This document shows positions 24,202 through 30,701 of a DNA stretch of 34,630 nucleotides, piece by piece. A program made the translations under genes and the position numbers. Each line of letters begins with the position of its first letter. Position 1 is the first letter of the stretch. Under the pieces are notes generated by a model. That model saw only the letters and a list, made by a program, of their open reading frames with translations, was not told where the DNA came from and ran no database searches. The DNA is taken from positions 1-34,630 of IMG/VR virus record IMGVR_UViG_3300047557_001760, one strand, 5' to 3'. The DNA is from a virus.

Positions 24202-24771
24202 ATGGCGTTCGACCTGAATGCATATGAGACAGTCGCGGAAAGATTACAGCGAGCTCACTCAGACCACGCTGACCTCCGCATCATTACAGAAATCGTGGAC
24301 ATCGTTCGCGATCCGAGCACACTCCGACCTCTGCAGTACATCGTGAAGGCATCGGTGTACTACGGCGACATCCTCAAGGCTGTGGACTTTGCCGAGGAGA
24401 TGGTGGGCTCTAGCCCTGTGAACAAATACTCAGCTCTAGAAAACTGCTCGACCTCGGCTGCAGGTCGCGCACTCAGCATGGCTGGATACCTCGGTGTCGA
24501 TCCGAACAGCAAGAAGCCAACACGCCCTACTCGTAATGAGATGGAAAAGGTAGAGCGAGCCAAGACTGCAGAGGCGAAACCTGCACTCACAGTCAAAGTA
24601 CCGACACCTGAGGAGATAGCGAAGGCTGCAATCCTCATCCCTACAGTCGCTCACATCACTACAAAAGCTGAACTCAAAGACATCTACAAAGCGAACGAGA
24701 GCATCCTAGAAGTACGAGTAGATGGAGTGACTCTGCTAGATGCCATCAACAAGAGACTCGTGCAACTGTGA
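24202..24771 (+). CDS. Putative single-strand annealing / recombination protein
   Basis: This is a 189-residue protein. ATG 24202 is chosen because AGAAGG lies upstream and the in-frame sequence before it is the hairpin region. Residues 10-110 contain 'IVKASVYYGDILKAVDFAEE' and 'KYSALENCSTSAAGRALSMA', a pattern typical of ERF-like phage recombination proteins that anneal single strands; an Ala/Lys/Pro-rich linker and a small C-terminal domain follow. The nearby Cas4-like nuclease, RusA and SSB support a recombination role. Other phage ssDNA-binding families share this motif, so the exact family is uncertain. Confidence 0.6.
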   Translation: MAFDLNAYETVAERLQRAHSDHADLRIITEIVDIVRDPSTLRPLQYIVKASVYYGDILKAVDFAEEMVGSSPVNKYSALENCSTSAAGRALSMAGYLGVDPNSKKPTRPTRNEMEKVERAKTAEAKPALTVKVPTPEEIAKAAILIPTVAHITTKAELKDIYKANESILEVRVDGVTLLDAINKRLVQL

Positions 24772-25079
24772 TAGACCGCAACCGAGTCAAAGTAGCGAGT
24801 AATGCACAGCGCACCTCGATATTTGCAGCAGAGAAAGCCCTGCCGAGATCAGGAACAAAACGGCGCAGAGTGTATGACTACATCGTCAATCGTGGACTAC
24901 ATGGAGCGACTGATGATGAGATACAGGATGCACTAGGGATAGACGGCAACACAGTCAGACCTACTCGTGGCGGTCTAGTCGAGGATGGACACATCATAGA
25001 TACTGGCACTACACGCAAAAACAAACACGGAAACGAGTGCATCGTATGGCGATGTGCAGAACAGGGGATGCTCCTATGA
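24768..25079 (+). CDS. Winged-helix DNA-binding protein
   Basis: This 103-residue protein starts at GTG in a GTGA overlap. 'SGTKRRRVYDYIVNRGLHGA' and 'TDDEIQDALGIDGNTVRPTR' followed by 'GGLVEDGHIIDTG' is a typical winged helix-turn-helix: two helices, a recognition helix and a wing, close to a small actinophage family found beside recombination genes. The C-terminus is short with 'ECIVWRC'. It may regulate this operon or assist replication. It ends in an ATGA overlap with the next gene. Confidence 0.7.
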   Translation: MIDRNRVKVASNAQRTSIFAAEKALPRSGTKRRRVYDYIVNRGLHGATDDEIQDALGIDGNTVRPTRGGLVEDGHIIDTGTTRKNKHGNECIVWRCAEQGMLL

Positions 25080-25357
25080 GTGACAAACAGAACAAGTTCA
25101 AACCGAGTCAGGGCTTCGTCATCGCTGTCATACAGAATGCACAGGCGATACGACTGCTAGCTGAGGCTCTAGAAAGTTTCCCTGAGACTGTCGGTGAGGC
25201 TTTAGAAAAGATTGGGTTTCAGCTCGTTGCTGATCCTTTTGATCTCTCCGCAGATGCGACAAAACTCATCGTTGCACAGGAGAAACAGGCAACACAGGGA
25301 CTACGAGTAGTGAAGGAGGCTGATGATGAGTCAGGTAGTAACACCTCAACAGATTGA
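25076..25357 (+). CDS. Small helical protein, unknown function
   Basis: This is a 93-residue protein. ATG 25076 overlaps the previous stop as ATGA and is preferred over an upstream in-frame ATG at 25037 buried in the preceding gene. Mostly helical ('SQGFVIAVIQNAQAIRLLAE', 'ESFPETVGEALEKIG'), with a polar acidic C-terminus ('DDESGSNTSTD'). No recognised motif. The next gene starts 35 nt before its stop, so the two are translated together. Confidence 0.6.
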   Translation: MSDKQNKFKPSQGFVIAVIQNAQAIRLLAEALESFPETVGEALEKIGFQLVADPFDLSADATKLIVAQEKQATQGLRVVKEADDESGSNTSTD

Positions 25358-25694
25358 GGGTCGTCTATATCAACTATCCAAAGAGGTAGATGTGGCGCAT
25401 CAGGAACTCGTATCGTGCGAGATGTCGTACCACACGGCAGTAGCCGAATATGAGATAGGTCTAGCCAAATCGCGACTAGAACTAGCAGGTCGCTCATCAC
25501 CCACCGGCAGGAACTACACAGTAGGTGAGCGCGAGGACATCGCACTCGTGGCTAACGCTGAGAAACACATCGTCATCGCAACAGAGGAGGCGAAGGTCAA
25601 AGCATCTAGAGCAAATGTGCAGCGACTACAGACACAAGTGAAAATCGCGCAGAGCATGAGCGCATCAGTCCGAGCAAGTATGGAGATATCATGA
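25323..25694 (+). CDS. Coiled-coil protein, conserved in phages
   Basis: This 123-residue protein has a good ribosome site AAGGAGG; adjacent ATG codons at 25323 and 25326 both work. It is two long helices ('LSKEVDVAHQELVSCEMSYH' and 'NAEKHIVIATEEAKVKASRA') joined by a conserved 'TGRNYTVGEREDIALVA' turn, giving an antiparallel coiled coil. The conserved turn suggests a specific phage family, but no function is known to me. It ends in an ATGA overlap with the secreted-protein gene. Confidence 0.62.
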   Translation: MMSQVVTPQQIEGRLYQLSKEVDVAHQELVSCEMSYHTAVAEYEIGLAKSRLELAGRSSPTGRNYTVGEREDIALVANAEKHIVIATEEAKVKASRANVQRLQTQVKIAQSMSASVRASMEIS

Positions 25695-26242
25695 AATACA
25701 AACTTCTAGCAGTATGTCTAGCCATTACATCTAGCCTATGGGCATCCCCATCTCACGCAGATGTCTATGTCATCGTGGATGAGAATGGGGTCGCTCAGAG
25801 TGGAGCTATAGTCTGTGACTATGCCACCTGTGGTGATCCGAACAGTCTGTATGCAAAACTGACTCTTGCTCCTGGGCAGAGATACGCGCTACAGGGTACA
25901 GGTCATGCAGGTGTGGGAAACAACAATCCGAACACCGAGGTCAGGGTAGATAGCAACAACACATGGACAGCCACACATACTGACCCTGTGACTACAGAGC
26001 AGACTGTCACTATCATCAACGACCAACCAAGTACACAGCCTGTATCTCCTCGACCTGTCACACCTATCGTGACAGACACAAGTACTGTCACATCAGATAC
26101 CGCGACAGTCACGAGCGATACATCTACAGCGACTGTTTCTAGCGTAGATGTGGGGGACTTTGCATCGCTGAAATGGATGCTGGAGTTCATCTTGACCCAC
26201 TTCCCTGCCTTTCTCGCCTATCTACAGTCTGCGAGGGGCTGA
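25691..26242 (+). CDS. Exported Thr/Ser-rich protein, possible surface factor
   Basis: This 183-residue protein has a clear signal peptide: 'MKYKLLAVCLAITSSLW' with a likely cut after 'SHA' at residue 23. The mature part has a small beta domain with two Cys ('IVCDYATCGD'), a stalk of Thr/Ser/Val repeats ('VTSDTATVTSDTSTATVSS', about 130-150) and a hydrophobic C-terminal helix ('LKWMLEFILTHFPAFLAYLQ') that could anchor it in the membrane. An exported phage protein encoded among recombination genes would act at the infected-cell surface, for example in superinfection exclusion. Function is inferred. Confidence 0.65.
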   Translation: MKYKLLAVCLAITSSLWASPSHADVYVIVDENGVAQSGAIVCDYATCGDPNSLYAKLTLAPGQRYALQGTGHAGVGNNNPNTEVRVDSNNTWTATHTDPVTTEQTVTIINDQPSTQPVSPRPVTPIVTDTSTVTSDTATVTSDTSTATVSSVDVGDFASLKWMLEFILTHFPAFLAYLQSARG

Positions 26243-26243
26243 G

Positions 26244-26399
26244 ATGAGTGAGCAGGAGGTACGCGCAAAAATAGCCGAGGAGATTCGGTCTATAGACCTC
26301 TCTGAGGGTAAAGAAATCTCATCAGATTGGTATGCAGCATCACTCCGAGTACAGATGATCTGTGCTGTGGTAGCCGAGAAGGGACTCAAAAATGATTGA
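26244..26399 (+). CDS. Small protein of 51 residues, unknown function
   Basis: This short gene runs from ATG 26244 to TGA 26397 and fills the gap between the exported-protein gene and the nuclease gene, overlapping the latter by 8 nt. The product is helical: 'EQEVRAKIAEEIRSIDLSEG' then 'SSDWYAASLRVQMICAVVAE'. Codon use and coupling support it as real. No family recognised. Confidence 0.55.
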   Translation: MSEQEVRAKIAEEIRSIDLSEGKEISSDWYAASLRVQMICAVVAEKGLKND

Positions 26400-27060
26400 C
26401 CTACAAGATGTCATAGTGAAATCACTACAGGGCTACGATGCTCAGAGAGATCGAAGTCTGCAGGTGGATATCGGGCCGAGCAGTCTAGGTGGCTGTCGTA
26501 GGCGTGTATGGCACGAGCTCAAACAGGATGAGAAAAGAAATCCGACAGAATCACTCGGAGCTATCCTGGGGACTTTTATCCACTCAGGCATGGAGAAGGT
26601 CATGACTAGACTCGATCCGTTTGGTGATAACTACCTCATTGAGCTAGAGATATCTCACGAGGGTCTGCGCGGTCATTGCGACCTGTTCATCAAAGACCTC
26701 GGACTCGTAGTGGACTTCAAGACCACCACGAAGTCAGGTCTGCGATATCTAAATGACCGGCAGAAGATGTGGCAGATACATACCTATGGGTATCTCCTGT
26801 CTAAGAACGGCTACGATGTCAAAGAGGTATCGCTCGTGGGCATACCTCGCGATGGCAAGATGGCTGATATCCGAGTCGTACAAGAGCCATATAGCGAGCT
26901 GACTGCACTAGAGGCTATCGCCTGGCTAGATGAGATCAAAGACATCGTGAGTAGCGATGCTGAACCTCCTGCCCCTGAGAAGTTCGTGAGTTTCTGTAAG
27001 GACTACTGCCCCTACTTTGACTCATCGGGGGTGCATGGATGCCCAAGTATGGCGAAGTAG
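26392..27060 (+). CDS. PD-(D/E)XK nuclease, Cas4/RecB-like
   Basis: This 222-residue protein has an active site pattern of His64, an acidic pair near Glu84/Glu86, Asp97 in 'RGHCDLFI' and the D-x-K core Asp108-Phe-Lys110 in 'VVDFKTT', then 'QIHTYGYLL' (motif QxxxY-like). Cys35 ('GGCRRRVW') and C-terminal Cys202, Cys206 and Cys217 could hold a 4Fe-4S cluster as in Cas4-type exonucleases. No CRISPR array or other Cas gene is present, so it is a phage recombination exonuclease that would make single strands for the annealing-like protein upstream. It overlaps the WhiB gene by 22 nt. Confidence 0.82.
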   Translation: MIDLQDVIVKSLQGYDAQRDRSLQVDIGPSSLGGCRRRVWHELKQDEKRNPTESLGAILGTFIHSGMEKVMTRLDPFGDNYLIELEISHEGLRGHCDLFIKDLGLVVDFKTTTKSGLRYLNDRQKMWQIHTYGYLLSKNGYDVKEVSLVGIPRDGKMADIRVVQEPYSELTALEAIAWLDEIKDIVSSDAEPPAPEKFVSFCKDYCPYFDSSGVHGCPSMAK

Positions 27061-27368
27061 ATTGGGATCAGGCAGAGTGCAAGGGCAGTATCTACACAGA
27101 CCTGTTCTACACAGTCGAGGAACAACGCTCGATCCTGCAGTATGAGTACATCAACGCGCTGCGCTCGGTCTGCGCTCGCTGTCCCCTATGGGCTACCTGT
27201 CTGACATATGCGATGGAGCATGAGGACTATGGCGTGTGGGGTGGCATGACGAGCGTAGAGCGTGTATCAATGCGTGACCCCAAGCGATACCCCAATCAAA
27301 GGGCGAGGGCGGTGGAGGAACTAGCTCTATATGGCATCACATATGAGCAGATATTGGAGTGTATGTGA
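27039..27368 (+). CDS. WhiB-family iron-sulfur transcription regulator
   Basis: In this 109-residue protein four cysteines in the WhiB spacing (Cys14, then Cys45-x2-Cys48-x5-Cys54, 'CARCPLWATC') bind a 4Fe-4S cluster. The family's 'GVWGGMTSVER' turn follows, with a basic C-terminal region ('PKRYPNQRARAVEEL') that contacts DNA. WhiB proteins occur only in Actinobacteria and their phages; they bind the housekeeping sigma factor and redirect transcription, and phage versions can block host WhiB2 and superinfection. It overlaps the nuclease gene at its start and the initiator at its end (GTGA). Confidence 0.9.
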   Translation: MPKYGEVDWDQAECKGSIYTDLFYTVEEQRSILQYEYINALRSVCARCPLWATCLTYAMEHEDYGVWGGMTSVERVSMRDPKRYPNQRARAVEELALYGITYEQILECM

Positions 27369-28156
27369 GTATCCGGCTGATGGCAGAGGTGTGGCGCACC
27401 GAACTGCCTACTGTAGAGAAGATGGTCTTGCTAGTGATTGCGGATCATGCGAACGATGAGGGTACGCAGTCCTACCCATCACAGGCGACTATCGCGAGCA
27501 AGGCATCTATCTCAGTACGAACTGTCCAGAGAGCTGTGAACAACTTGGTGAGCGAGGGGTACATCAGGATGTTCAAGCACTCTGGCGGTTCGGCAGGATG
27601 CCGAGAGGATCGCAGACCACATCTGTATCAGATAAACATCCACAGATTACGAGGCGACAATGTGACGGGGCGTACCGATGTCGCTGACGGGGCGACAACT
27701 ACGACAGTCACGGGGCGACAATCACGCCCCAAGAACCATCCTTTAGAACCATCATTGAAACACCACTTTGATGTGTTTTGGTCTGTCTATCCGAGGAAGG
27801 TGGCGAAACAGGCAGCCTTCAAAGCGTTCTTGAAAGCCCTAGAGGTAGCTACCGCCGAGGAGATATGTGCAGGGGCTCGTAGGTATGCAGATGATCCGAA
27901 CCGCAGTCCGAGCTATACAGCCCACGCAGCCACATGGCTGAATGCCCACCGGTGGGGCGATGAACCACTACCACCGAGAGAGCTATCTAAAGATGAGAAA
28001 CTCGCGCTAGAGAAGGCTGAGTCAGAGAGGCGCAAACAGATCGAGGAGCAACAGAGGGCTCAGTACTTCAAAGAGTTAGATGAGGCGAGGGCGAGAGCTG
28101 TACCGATGCCTCAGGAAGTGCGCGACATTCTGTACAAACGCTCACGCTCAACTTGA
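27365..28156 (+). CDS. Replication initiator with N-terminal winged helix
   Basis: This is a 263-residue protein. GTG 27365 is chosen because of the GTGA overlap, a GGAG 6 nt upstream, and because the product then begins 'MSIRLMAEVWRTELPTVEKM', the conserved start of this family. Residues 1-90 form a winged helix ('SQATIASKASISVRTVQRAV', 'NNLVSEGYIRMFK'). After a Thr/Arg-rich linker comes a second domain ('FDVFWSVYPRKVAKQAAFKA', 'ATWLNAHRWGDEP') found in phage replisome organisers. It probably binds the phage origin and recruits a host helicase, as no phage helicase or polymerase is seen in the window. Confidence 0.75.
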   Translation: MSIRLMAEVWRTELPTVEKMVLLVIADHANDEGTQSYPSQATIASKASISVRTVQRAVNNLVSEGYIRMFKHSGGSAGCREDRRPHLYQINIHRLRGDNVTGRTDVADGATTTTVTGRQSRPKNHPLEPSLKHHFDVFWSVYPRKVAKQAAFKAFLKALEVATAEEICAGARRYADDPNRSPSYTAHAATWLNAHRWGDEPLPPRELSKDEKLALEKAESERRKQIEEQQRAQYFKELDEARARAVPMPQEVRDILYKRSRST

Positions 28157-28181
28157 GAAATAGTGTTACTCTATCTGTAAT
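28153..28181 (+). promoter_or_regulatory. Sigma-70-type promoter, best match in the window
   Basis: TTGAGA (28153-28158), a 17-nt spacer and TGTAAT (28176-28181) fit the consensus with four and five matches. It overlaps the end of the initiator gene and lies 22 nt before ATG 28204, with the ribosome site GAGGAGG in the leader. It would drive the following small gene, RusA and perhaps the rest of the cluster. Confidence 0.65.
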
Positions 28182-28203
28182 CATTACACCACGAGGAGGT
28201 GTC

Positions 28204-28389
28204 ATGGAACGGATAGTCAGTCCAGGTGAGGTGTCGTTTGGAGATCAGGTAGTCATCAACAAACACACCTATACAGTCAAGAGCACATTCGGCCCTGACC
28301 GGATAGGCACATATGACTTCTATGTCATAGATGAGACAGGTCGAGATCATCTTGAGATTGTGAATGGAGCAGTTACACTCCGAGTGTGA
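28204..28389 (+). CDS. Small beta-rich protein, unknown function
   Basis: This is a 61-residue protein. ATG 28204 follows GAGGAGG with a 7-nt spacer; an in-frame TTG at 28153 is the -35 of the promoter and is rejected as a start. Sequence 'VSPGEVSFGDQVVINKHTYT' and 'VKSTFGPDRIGTYDFYVIDE' suggests a small SH3-like barrel. First gene under its own promoter, so possibly early and well expressed. It ends in GTGA overlapping RusA. Confidence 0.65.
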   Translation: MERIVSPGEVSFGDQVVINKHTYTVKSTFGPDRIGTYDFYVIDETGRDHLEIVNGAVTLRV

Positions 28390-28772
28390 TCTCTTTCTTC
28401 GTTGATGGCAGACCCATACCACAGGGGTCTATGAAGGTCATCAACGGACATATTCTGCACACGCAGGGCTCTGCGCTCGCCGCGTGGCGGTCAGCTATCG
28501 CCCTGGGTGCTCGACACGCAGGAGCTCTACCGAGAGATGGCGCAATAAGTATTGAGATGTCATTCATCATGCCTAAACCTCGGACTGTGACTCGATCTCA
28601 CCCCACAGTAGCCCCTGACCTAGACAAACTTGTGAGGGCAGTCCTAGATGGGCTCACAGCCATCGCCTACAGGGATGATGCGCAGGTCACATCCATCATA
28701 GCTCGCAAGGACTATGGCGAGCGCATAGGGGTGGATATCACCCTATGGACACCGACACCGACACTCCTCTAG
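28386..28772 (+). CDS. RusA-like Holliday junction resolvase
   Basis: This 128-residue protein has a GTG start. 'FFVDGRPIPQGSMKVINGHI' begins the RusA fold and 'PTVAPDLDKLVRAVLDGLT' with 'YRDDAQVTSIIARKDYGE' carries the catalytic acidic residues (Asp78, Asp80, Asp88, Asp97, Asp98). RusA dimers cut four-way DNA junctions and so clear recombination intermediates before packaging. It fits with the annealing-like protein and nuclease upstream. The gene ends before an untranslated stretch with a hairpin. Confidence 0.85.
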   Translation: MISFFVDGRPIPQGSMKVINGHILHTQGSALAAWRSAIALGARHAGALPRDGAISIEMSFIMPKPRTVTRSHPTVAPDLDKLVRAVLDGLTAIAYRDDAQVTSIIARKDYGERIGVDITLWTPTPTLL

Positions 28773-28778
28773 GGGTAC

Positions 28779-28833
28779 TTGTAATTGTTAGGGGGTAGGC
28801 GTACCTTCTTGTCTGCAGGGGGAACAGTCCCCC
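28779..28833 (+). promoter_or_regulatory. Leader region with weak promoter and hairpin
   Basis: The 79-nt gap before 28852 has TTGTAA (28779-28784), a 17-nt spacer and TACCTT (28802-28807), a weak promoter fit, then a hairpin GGGGGA-ACAG-TCCCCC (28818-28833) just before the ribosome site TGGAGG. The hairpin could be a weak terminator for RusA or a 5' stabiliser of the next mRNA. Confidence 0.35.
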
Positions 28834-28851
28834 ACCTAAATGGAGGCAGAT

Positions 28852-29448
28852 ATGAAGTACCAACTCAAAAACATCAAGACCCTCAACACACATGAGGGCA
28901 TGGCATGGACAGCAACTGTGTACAAGGATGGCAAGCGCATCGGTACTGCAGAGGATCGAGGCGATGGTGGTAGCACATGGCTCTATGTATCCAACTATGC
29001 AGAGGAGCTAGAACTCACAGCATGGTGCGCTGAGGCATCAAAGAACTCAGGTCTATGGATGGCTGAGTATGCAAACAAGTATGGAACTGTGCATCATGTA
29101 GGTGGAGAAAAAGATGGCGAGCAGACATGGGAGATGTCGTTCAGCACAGAGATGGCACTTGCATATCTACTAGAGGTCGCTGACCTAGACAAAAAGGCAA
29201 AGAAGAACATCATCTTCCGCGTACCAACAGGTATCACCGAGTTCATCGGGCAGGAGTACGACACATACACACTCACAGGTCAGAGCATGGCTACAGCCAC
29301 ACCATCATCAGTAGCACACGCACTTGTGTACATCACAAAGAAGTATGCGACAGCACAGGTATGGGACTTCCGCGACCACGCATGGATAGATGCATCGGCG
29401 ATGCTCGACACGATGCGCGACTACATCCCTGCACAGGTAGGTGCATAG
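28852..29448 (+). CDS. Unknown protein behind a structured leader
   Basis: This is a 198-residue protein. ATG 28852 is chosen because GGAGG lies 7 nt upstream; an ATG at 28840 overlaps the ribosome site. The start 'MKYQLKNIKTLNTHEGMAWT' followed by 'ATVYKDGKRIGTAEDRGDGG' is a beta-sheet opening shared by a broad class of uncharacterised phage proteins. Later segments are mixed alpha/beta ('SSVAHALVYITKKYATAQVW'). No enzymatic motif is visible. Its own leader and hairpin suggest strong expression, perhaps early takeover of the host. Function unknown. Confidence 0.65.
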   Translation: MKYQLKNIKTLNTHEGMAWTATVYKDGKRIGTAEDRGDGGSTWLYVSNYAEELELTAWCAEASKNSGLWMAEYANKYGTVHHVGGEKDGEQTWEMSFSTEMALAYLLEVADLDKKAKKNIIFRVPTGITEFIGQEYDTYTLTGQSMATATPSSVAHALVYITKKYATAQVWDFRDHAWIDASAMLDTMRDYIPAQVGA

Positions 29449-29450
29449 TC

Positions 29451-29798
29451 ATGACTATCAGACACTACGATGCATCTCTAGGTCGCTTTGTGGCTACAGA
29501 GCCACGCAAACCTCGCCGAGTACGCGTATATCTAGAGAATGGCGAATATGTACTCGTGCCGAAGGATGTCGTATCTGACATGGTAGGTATCACCGAATAT
29601 GGCGACCTCATAGTGAGATGCGAGTATCCATATGACACAAAAGGCAACAACTATCTAGGACTCACATCATGTTGTGGGGCTACTGCAAAAGGATGCGATG
29701 GATATGTCGGATGTAGAGACTGCTATCGCGAAATCGACTCGTTTCTAGGCTCACCGCTAGGCGATAGCGATGTGTATCTGAAAGTGAGGGCATCATGA
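29451..29798 (+). CDS. Cysteine-rich small protein, probable zinc binder (1 of 4)
   Basis: This is a 115-residue protein. ATG 29451 lies 2 nt after the previous stop and is preferred over upstream in-frame starts inside that gene. The N-terminal half is basic ('RKPRRVRVYLENGEYVLVPK'); the C-terminal part has five Cys within 21 residues ('SCCGATAKGCDGYVGCRDC'), enough for a zinc knuckle. It begins a run of four small genes with paired cysteines (to 30699). Function unknown; nucleic-acid binding is plausible. Confidence 0.6.
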   Translation: MTIRHYDASLGRFVATEPRKPRRVRVYLENGEYVLVPKDVVSDMVGITEYGDLIVRCEYPYDTKGNNYLGLTSCCGATAKGCDGYVGCRDCYREIDSFLGSPLGDSDVYLKVRAS

Positions 29799-30019
29799 CG
29801 AGTATCAGAGATGTATATGAGTGGCACATGGAAAATGCCAAAGAGTGTGCAGGTCGCGCTGACCTAGAGACTCAGGCTGTGATGCACCTCGATTTTGCCA
29901 AAGCGTTACAGCCTCACCTGCCACCACCGCCATGCAGTATGTGTCGCGGATCAGGAACGCAAATCATCAGCGATAGCGAGTCATATGAGGTACTGCCCTG
30001 TGACTGTCAGATGCCATGA
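29795..30019 (+). CDS. Small protein with DnaJ-like CxxCxGxG motif (2 of 4)
   Basis: This 74-residue protein starts in an ATGA overlap. A helical N-terminal half ('RDVYEWHMENAKECAGRADL') is followed by a polyproline turn and 'CSMCRGSGT ... CDC', half of a DnaJ-type zinc finger closed by a C-x-C pair. Such fragments occur in small phage proteins of unknown role. Ends in ATGA overlap with the next small gene. Confidence 0.6.
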   Translation: MTSIRDVYEWHMENAKECAGRADLETQAVMHLDFAKALQPHLPPPPCSMCRGSGTQIISDSESYEVLPCDCQMP

Positions 30020-30189
30020 GTGTTGAGGCAAAAGAGCCCACCTGCGCATGGTGTGGCACATCCGGTGGGTTCGCAAACAGACTCATAATCGGACTAGATA
30101 CACGCGGAGAGCTACTCGCAGAGTGCGAGTGGTGCGCATCAACTGAGTATTTTAGGAGGAAGGCTGCAAATGGAAAACAAGACAACTAG
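30016..30189 (+). CDS. 57-residue double-CxxC zinc-finger protein (3 of 4)
   Basis: This gene runs from ATG 30016 (ATGA overlap) to TAG 30187. 'PTCAWCGTSGG' and 'ECEWCASTEYF' place two CxxC pairs 27 residues apart around a short beta hairpin, a classic treble-clef or zinc-ribbon layout, with a basic C-terminus ('RRKAANGKQD'). It overlaps the start of the membrane-protein gene by 20 nt, and its AGGAGG for that gene lies inside it. Function unknown. Confidence 0.6.
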   Translation: MSVEAKEPTCAWCGTSGGFANRLIIGLDTRGELLAECEWCASTEYFRRKAANGKQDN

Positions 30190-30361
30190 GCTGACACGCA
30201 GGGGGTGGATAGTCCTCGTGATTATCCCTGCGATACTGATAGGACTGCTCTTCTCATATGTCACACGAGATGTGTGTTATGTAGGCACAGAGCATGGCAA
30301 CGCGTTCGGATATGGCTCATGCATGGAGCAGATAGATCGAGTTATCGAGGAGGGCAGATGA
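30170..30361 (+). CDS. Small single-pass membrane protein
   Basis: This 63-residue protein has a ribosome site AGGAGGAAGG. A basic N-terminus ('KTTRLTRRGW') precedes one transmembrane helix ('IVLVIIPAILIGLLFSYV', residues 14-31), then an outside segment with two Cys ('DVCYVGTEHGNAFGYGSC') that could form a disulfide. Positive-inside charge predicts the C-terminus outside. It could alter the host membrane or exclude other phages, but is not near the lysis genes. Confidence 0.62.
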   Translation: MENKTTRLTRRGWIVLVIIPAILIGLLFSYVTRDVCYVGTEHGNAFGYGSCMEQIDRVIEEGR

Positions 30362-30594
30362 AGTACGAGTTTCTAGTGCAGGTGATTGAGGATGGCTCTG
30401 TATCTTTCAGTCAGACCTACACATCGGCTGTAGAGGCAGTCAGAGCCTATGACCTGTTCAGAGACTATGGGACTTGCAAGCATTGGCGCGAGATAGTCCT
30501 CGTAGAGCCAAACGGAAAAGGTCACGGCAAAATGTTCGAAGCACCTGAGCTACGCCCATCCGATAAACTAGGGCGAGTCCAAATACCAACCTGA
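30358..30594 (+). CDS. Small alpha/beta protein, unknown function
   Basis: This is a 78-residue protein. ATG 30358 (ATGA overlap, GAGGAGGG upstream) is preferred over in-frame starts inside the preceding gene. It has a strand-helix-strand pattern ('KYEFLVQVIEDGSVSF', 'SAVEAVRAYDLFRDYG', 'WREIVLVEPNGKGHG') resembling small phage proteins of unknown role. No catalytic motif seen. Confidence 0.6.
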   Translation: MKYEFLVQVIEDGSVSFSQTYTSAVEAVRAYDLFRDYGTCKHWREIVLVEPNGKGHGKMFEAPELRPSDKLGRVQIPT

Positions 30595-30606
30595 GAGGGG
30601 CAAGAG

Positions 30607-30699
30607 ATGGACAAGATGATAACTAGATGTACCTGTGGCACATGGAAATATGGTGATGCCACCTGCCAAGTCTGTAAGGCATTGGAGGCTAGGGGCTAG
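30607..30699 (+). CDS. 30-residue cysteine-rich micro-protein (4 of 4)
   Basis: ATG 30607 to TAG 30697, preceded by GAGGGG. The product has 'TRCTCGTWKYGDATCQVCK', a CxC and a CxxC separated by nine residues, a minimal zinc ribbon. It is very short, but the cysteine pattern and coupling to its neighbours support it. Function unknown. Confidence 0.5.
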   Translation: MDKMITRCTCGTWKYGDATCQVCKALEARG

Positions 30700-30701
30700 C
30701 C

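Noticed and set aside
26392-27060. Cas4-like nuclease as evidence for a CRISPR-Cas system
   Set aside because: No repeat array and no other Cas gene is present; Cas4-like exonucleases are common in phage recombination modules.
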